A stretch of DNA of 17,452 nucleotides from a bacterium (GTDB lineage Bacteria > Chlamydiota > Chlamydiia > Chlamydiales > Rhabdochlamydiaceae), in assembly GCA_021802305.1 (NCBI GenBank), contig JAKAAD010000009.1, forward strand, positions 1 through 17,452. The letters are read 5' to 3'. The position numbers and the translations under genes are program-made. Shown one piece after another: positions 13,949-17,452 of the stretch. Under the pieces are notes generated by a model. The model worked only from the letters and a program-made list of their open reading frames with translations, was not told where the DNA came from and did not search any database. Each line of letters begins with the position of its first letter. The stretch's first letter is position 1.

Positions 13949-14332
13949 TTATCCAGTCGTTGGTGCTTTCTTCTTATTTGCTACTGTTTTTCTTTTTCCT
14001 TTTCGCGTTCTTGCGTTCGAACGCGTTCTTTGGCCTCTTACAGGAAGACCAAAACGATGGCGTAATCCTCTGTAACTATGGATACTTATCAATCTCTTAA
14101 TGTTGTTTTGCACTTGGCGTCTCAAATCTCCTTCTACCACCCAAGTTGCTTGCACATAACTGCTGATTCGGCCGATCTCTTCTTCCGTCAATTTGTGCGC
14201 TCTTTTGTTGGGATCAAGTCGCAATTCTTTGCATATTTTTTTTGCGAGCGTGGGACCAATACCATACAGGTACCGTAAACTGATTTCCAATCGCTTCTTA
14301 TCTGGGATATCAACACCTATTATTCGTGGCAT
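13949..14332 (-). CDS. rpsM: 30S ribosomal protein S13
   Basis: Small-subunit head protein that touches the P-site tRNA and intersubunit bridges. The 127-aa product begins MPRIIGVDIPDKKRLEISL, has the helix-turn-helix YGIGPTLAKKICKE, and ends with the basic tail RGQRTRSNARTRKGKRK. The start ATG has a weak AGG upstream. A promoter-like sequence lies 37-65 bp before it, so it may be expressed apart from the upstream spc genes. The spacer before it holds no infA or rpmJ. Confidence 0.97.
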   Translation of the reverse strand: MPRIIGVDIPDKKRLEISLRYLYGIGPTLAKKICKELRLDPNKRAHKLTEEEIGRISSYVQATWVVEGDLRRQVQNNIKRLISIHSYRGLRHRFGLPVRGQRTRSNARTRKGKRKTVANKKKAPTTG

Positions 14333-14368
14333 AGAAACAACCTATAGTTCATGAGCAGCATGCGGTAT

Positions 14369-14397
14369 ATGGTACCATTCTTTGCATTAATTCTCAA
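14369..14397 (-). promoter_or_regulatory. Internal promoter between secY and rpsM
   Basis: On the minus strand TTGAGA (14392-14397), a 17-base spacer and TACCAT (14369-14374) with a TG one base before the -10. Transcription would start near 14362, giving a leader of about 30 nt before rpsM. It would let the alpha operon, including rpoA and gapA, be made separately from the spc genes. Confidence 0.6.
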
Positions 14398-14422
14398 GGA
14401 TTTAGTCGACCTTGTTATTTTT

Positions 14423-15835
14423 TCACCGCCCACGGAGACTACCTCCTTTCATAAATCCTTCGTACCTCTTCATCAATAAATGGGACTCAATTTGCTTGGA
14501 CGTATCTAAAATCACACCTACTAAAATCAGGAGGGAGGTCCCTCCAAAAAAATACGTAATAGAGGCATCGACTTTTAAAAGGTTTCCTACGATTGTGGGA
14601 ATAATAGCGATCATTGCTAAAAATATGGCTCCGATACATGTAATGCGATTCATCGTGCTCTCAAGAAATTCTTCCGTAGGTCGACCTTGGCGAATGCCAG
14701 GAATAAATGCACCGTTTCTTTTCATGTCCGAGGCAATTTGCTCTGGATGAAATTGGGTTGCCGTCCAAAAATACGTGAAAAAAATAATGAGAAGTACATA
14801 GCAAACCATATAGGGCCATCCTCCGGGAGATAGCCAATTGGCAAATTGTCCTAACCAGGAAGAACGTCCTATAAATTGACCAATCGTTGCCGGAAACATG
14901 AGTAGCGCTGAAGAAAAGATAACAGGGATCACCCCAGCATAGTTGACTTTCAATGGAATATACGCCGAATTTTCGTGCACATCTCTTCTTCCCACCATTC
15001 GACGAGCATATTGCAAAGGGATCCTTCGCTGTCCTTGAATGACCAAAATCGTTCCTATGATAATCACTACAAATACAATCGCAAGAAGAAGAAGCGATAC
15101 AAATGTCAATTGTCCAGATTCTTGAGAATCTAGATTGAGCTGCCGAAAAATCGATCCCAGCGTAGTCGGTAGGGAGGACAAAATGCCGATAGTGATGATG
15201 AGGCTAATGCCATTTCCAATACCTCTTTCCGTAATTTGTTCGCCAAGCCACATGAGAAGTACAGTCCCTGCCGTCATCGTCGCCATGACAATCACATAAA
15301 AGAGCCACGGAATTCCCAAAAAATGAGAGTGCAAAAGCTCCGGCACAATGATTCCCGGCCCTGCGCTGTTCAGTCGGAGCGCATATTTCGCGAAGAGTCC
15401 GGATTGAAATAGAGCTAAGCCGATGGTGAGCATACGAATCCATCGACCCAGTTTTCGTCGTCCTACTTCCGGAGTCTCTTTCATTTCGCGTTGTAAAGAG
15501 GGAACAAGGGCTGTGACGAGTTGCATGACGATCGAAGCGGAAATGTAGGGCATTACCCCTAAAGCTGTCACTGTCATGTGCGCAAAAGCTCCTCCGGAAA
15601 AGACGTCCATTAATTGAAAGAGGTTATGGCCTGCGCCTGTAAAGCTTCGCACTAAGGCAACGGCTGCTTCGCCGTGAATTCCAGGAACGGGAACGTATGC
15701 TCCAATTCTGCAGGCAAAAAGAATGAGTAGCGTGAAAACAACTTTTCCCTTGAGCTCCGGAATGGTGAATATTCTTCTCAGACCTTCAGAAATCGACAGA
15801 GAATGTTTTTCAAACAAGGCGAAATGCGACTCCAC
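14423..15835 (-). CDS. secY: Preprotein translocase subunit SecY
   Basis: Channel-forming subunit of the Sec translocon in the inner membrane. The 470-aa product has about ten hydrophobic membrane segments, the first at VVFTLLILFACRIGAYVPVPGI, a conserved plug-region GAFAHMTVTALGVMPYISASIVMQL, and the cytoplasmic loop QGQRRIPLQYARRMVGRR. The start is uncertain. GTG at 15835 overlaps rplO by 26 nt and gives a 20-residue N-extension before LRRIFTIPELKGK, where most SecY proteins begin. TTG at 15817 is an alternative, and neither has a convincing SD. No adk, map or infA follows. Confidence 0.96.
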   Translation of the reverse strand: MESHFALFEKHSLSISEGLRRIFTIPELKGKVVFTLLILFACRIGAYVPVPGIHGEAAVALVRSFTGAGHNLFQLMDVFSGGAFAHMTVTALGVMPYISASIVMQLVTALVPSLQREMKETPEVGRRKLGRWIRMLTIGLALFQSGLFAKYALRLNSAGPGIIVPELLHSHFLGIPWLFYVIVMATMTAGTVLLMWLGEQITERGIGNGISLIITIGILSSLPTTLGSIFRQLNLDSQESGQLTFVSLLLLAIVFVVIIIGTILVIQGQRRIPLQYARRMVGRRDVHENSAYIPLKVNYAGVIPVIFSSALLMFPATIGQFIGRSSWLGQFANWLSPGGWPYMVCYVLLIIFFTYFWTATQFHPEQIASDMKRNGAFIPGIRQGRPTEEFLESTMNRITCIGAIFLAMIAIIPTIVGNLLKVDASITYFFGGTSLLILVGVILDTSKQIESHLLMKRYEGFMKGGSLRGR

Positions 15836-16262
15836 TTTGCTTCAGTTTCTCAATGGCTCCTTTAGAAAAACCGTGAGCTTCAATAGTCACTTTTCGCTGC
15901 AGTTCTCCTCCTGCTAGAATTTTTAATCCTCCAGGAATGGATCGAGGTGCTAAACCTTTCGCTTGCGCCGTTTCAATGCTCACCGTTTCCCCATCGTTGA
16001 AGAAGCGCTCAATCCAACTAAGATTGACAGCAAAAGATTTTTTTTCAAAGCGACTTCGAGAAAAACCTCGCGTAGGTAAAATGCGATAGAGAGGCATGCG
16101 TCCTCCCTCTTGACCGTATCGCCGTTTGTAGCCTCTGCGGCTTTTAGCCCCTTTATGTCCTCGGCAGCTCGTCTTTCCACGTTTGGAACCAGGGCCACGG
16201 CCTACGCGTTTCCGTCTTTTACTGAAACGGTGGGTATTTTTTAATCCGTTCAATGCGTTCAT
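15810..16262 (-). CDS. rplO: 50S ribosomal protein L15
   Basis: Late-assembly large-subunit protein. The 150-aa product has the glycine/arginine-rich N-terminal region VGRGPGSKRGKTSCRGHKGAKSR, the EGGRMPLYRILPTRGF motif near 52-67, and the C-terminal KVTIEAHGFSKGAIEKLKQSG. The ATG overlaps the rpsE stop (ATGA), so no rpmD (L30) gene fits between them; chlamydiae lack L30 at this place. The 3' end overlaps the likely secY start. Confidence 0.97.
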   Translation of the reverse strand: MNALNGLKNTHRFSKRRKRVGRGPGSKRGKTSCRGHKGAKSRRGYKRRYGQEGGRMPLYRILPTRGFSRSRFEKKSFAVNLSWIERFFNDGETVSIETAQAKGLAPRSIPGGLKILAGGELQRKVTIEAHGFSKGAIEKLKQSGVAFRLV

Positions 16263-16747
16263 TCTTTAACCCCTCGCATTTGAAAACCTTGTTCGCGGTT
16301 GCGCAGCCCAAGAAGGGCACTAAATGCAGCGCGTACTTGATTCAATGGATTGTTCGAACCCAGGTTTTTTGCTACGACATCTTTGATTCCTGCGAGCTCT
16401 AGGACAGAGCGCACTTTAGAACCAGCAATCACACCTGTTCCTGCTGGCGCTGGTTTCAAAAGAAGAGTAGAACCATCCATCTGTACTTGAATTTCATGAG
16501 GAATTGTCGTGCCGGACATCTCAAAGGTGATGATGTTCTTTCTTGCAGCTTCTCCGCCTTTTCTAATCGCATCAGAAACCTCATTTGCTTTTGCAAAACC
16601 ATATCCAACGCGTCCCTCTCTATCCCCGACGAGCACCAATGCAGAAAAGCTAAACTTTCGTCCGCCTTTTACTACTTTTGTGCAACGATTGATGTAGAGT
16701 ACTTTTTCTTCAAATTCTGTATCAAAATCTTCAGCGTGCTTTTTCAA
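16259..16747 (-). CDS. rpsE: 30S ribosomal protein S5
   Basis: Small-subunit protein involved in decoding accuracy and mRNA unwinding. The 162-aa product has the double-stranded-RNA-binding-like N-part VLYINRCTKVVKGGRKFSFSALVLVGD, followed by GYGFAKANEVSDAIRKGGEAA, PAPAGTGVIAGSKVRSVLELAGIKDV and GSNNPLNQVRAAF. The start is TTG at 16747, with AAAGGT six bases upstream and no in-frame ATG before the conserved core. It follows rplR by 21 bp. Confidence 0.96.
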   Translation of the reverse strand: MKKHAEDFDTEFEEKVLYINRCTKVVKGGRKFSFSALVLVGDREGRVGYGFAKANEVSDAIRKGGEAARKNIITFEMSGTTIPHEIQVQMDGSTLLLKPAPAGTGVIAGSKVRSVLELAGIKDVVAKNLGSNNPLNQVRAAFSALLGLRNREQGFQMRGVKE

Positions 16748-16768
16748 TCCTTTACCTTTGTTTCACTT

Positions 16769-17140
16769 TTATATTTTTAGCCCTGCTTCTCTTGCGCCTT
16801 CTGCAAGTGCTGCGAGAAGTCCGTGGTACTTGCGATGCCCACGATCAAATACTGCGGCGCGCACTTTTTGCGCGTGTGCTTTTTCAGCAAGTGCACGTCC
16901 CAATTGTTTCGCTGCTTCTTTGTTTTTTTTCGCCAGGCCAGCTTTGCGAAATTCTTTCATCATCGTACCAGCACTCGCTAGCGTACGCGAGGCATCGTCA
17001 TCGATTAATTGCGCAAAGAGATGCACGTTGGATTTAAACACAGTTAGCCTTGGCTTTTCCCCACTCCCACGTACTCCTTTTCGAATGCGAAACCCTCTCC
17101 GACTGCGCCTGAGATCTCTTCGTTTCATTTCGCTATGCAT
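16769..17140 (-). CDS. rplR: 50S ribosomal protein L18
   Basis: 5S rRNA-binding large-subunit protein. The 123-aa product from ATG 17140 carries the basic N-terminus MKRRDLRRSRRGFRIRKG, the family motif KPRLTVFKSNVHLFAQLIDDD, and the C-terminal VFDRGHRKYHGLLAALAEGAREAGL. The start has GGAGGG seven bases upstream, in the rplF end, and lies 1 bp past the rplF stop. A longer frame opening at 17224 would run through rplF in another frame and is rejected. A second ATG at 17128 is possible. Confidence 0.96.
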   Translation of the reverse strand: MHSEMKRRDLRRSRRGFRIRKGVRGSGEKPRLTVFKSNVHLFAQLIDDDASRTLASAGTMMKEFRKAGLAKKNKEAAKQLGRALAEKAHAQKVRAAVFDRGHRKYHGLLAALAEGAREAGLKI

Positions 17141-17141
17141 A

Positions 17142-17452
17142 TCACTTCCCTCCGCCACCTGCTGCCGTTGCGCCCTTACCTTTTGCTGCTTTTCCTTCTT
17201 TCTTGCGCACGTATTCTTGTTCATAACGAACGCCTTTGCCTTTGTAAGGCTCAGGCTTTCTTAGAGCACGCACTGCAGCAGCAAATTGCCCAACGAGCTG
17301 ATTGTCCATTCCTGAAATAATGATGAGCGAATTTTTTTCCACAACAACCTGAATTCCTTTGGGAATGTCGACTCTTGAAGGATGAGAATATCCTAGTTGG
17401 AGCTCCAATACCGAACCCTGTACTTGTGCACGAAATCCCACACCCACGAGTA
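17142..17452 (-). CDS. rplF: 50S ribosomal protein L6, C-terminal part (cut by window edge)
   Basis: The C-terminal domain of L6, about 103 residues; the 5' end of the gene lies beyond the window. It shows VGVGFRAQVQGSVLELQLGY, SHPSRVDIPKGIQVVV, the SGMDNQLVGQFAA motif and the rRNA-binding end KPEPYKGKGVRYEQEYVRKKEGK. After the usual end it continues with an Ala/Gly/Lys tail (AAKGKGATAAGGGGK), longer than in most L6. The last codons carry the SD of rplR. Confidence 0.96.
   Translation of the reverse strand, partial: LVGVGFRAQVQGSVLELQLGYSHPSRVDIPKGIQVVVEKNSLIIISGMDNQLVGQFAAAVRALRKPEPYKGKGVRYEQEYVRKKEGKAAKGKGATAAGGGGK

Noticed and set aside
16769..17224. Longer rplR frame from 17224
   Set aside because: It runs through the end of rplF in another frame; ATG 17140 has a perfect SD and the usual L18 length.
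1..17452. CRISPR arrays, toxin-antitoxin pairs, prophage genes or riboswitches
   Set aside because: No regularly spaced repeats, no toxin-antitoxin pair beyond the single Fic gene, no phage structural genes and no riboswitch-like leader were seen.

Overview
The window most likely comes from a member of the phylum Chlamydiota outside Chlamydiaceae (a Parachlamydia-, Waddlia- or Simkania-like organism). The main evidence is the right half. The ribosomal order rplF-rplR-rpsE-rplO-secY-rpsM-rpsK-rpoA-rplQ runs straight into gapA and a gene resembling the conserved chlamydial CT504 protein. There is no rpmD, adk, map, infA, rpmJ or rpsD in the places where most bacteria have them. A short Lys/Arg-rich Hc2-like histone also fits. 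A heptosyltransferase II gene argues against Chlamydiaceae, whose LPS core lacks heptose. This taxonomic call rests on gene content and remembered family features, not on a database search.

Layout. (1) 29-3831, minus strand: a tightly overlapping four-gene operon for surface sugar metabolism (waaF-like heptosyltransferase, a second GT9-like glycosyltransferase, a UDP-sugar pyrophosphorylase) that ends in a fused MsrB-MsrA methionine sulfoxide reductase. (2) 3878-4941, plus: ruvC-ruvA, overlapping. (3) 4980-7027, plus: dnaJ with a CIRCE-like operator overlapping a strong promoter, followed 25 bp later by a Fic-domain protein. (4) 7026-9224, minus: a terminator, the Hc2-like histone, a hotdog thioesterase, and an unrecognised protein. 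That protein is read either as two overlapping ORFs or as one gene broken at a run of eight T; a consensus-like promoter lies upstream. (5) 9225-10138: a gene-poor stretch with a decayed IS5-family transposase. (6) 10139-10221, minus: tRNA-Leu(UAA). (7) 10234-17452, minus: the CT504-like gene, gapA and the alpha/spc ribosomal cluster, with an internal promoter between secY and rpsM. rplF is cut by the window edge.

How the genes work together. The right part is core translation, secretion, transcription and glycolysis. The left part builds LPS core and activated sugars, with oxidative repair at the end of the operon. The middle is the variable part: a heat-shock-type control site drives a co-chaperone/Fic pair, next to a chromatin protein, an orphan gene and IS debris beside a tRNA. 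Points most worth a second look are the CIRCE-controlled, nearly leaderless dnaJ with its Fic neighbour, the U8 run in the orphan gene, and the B-then-A order of the Msr fusion.
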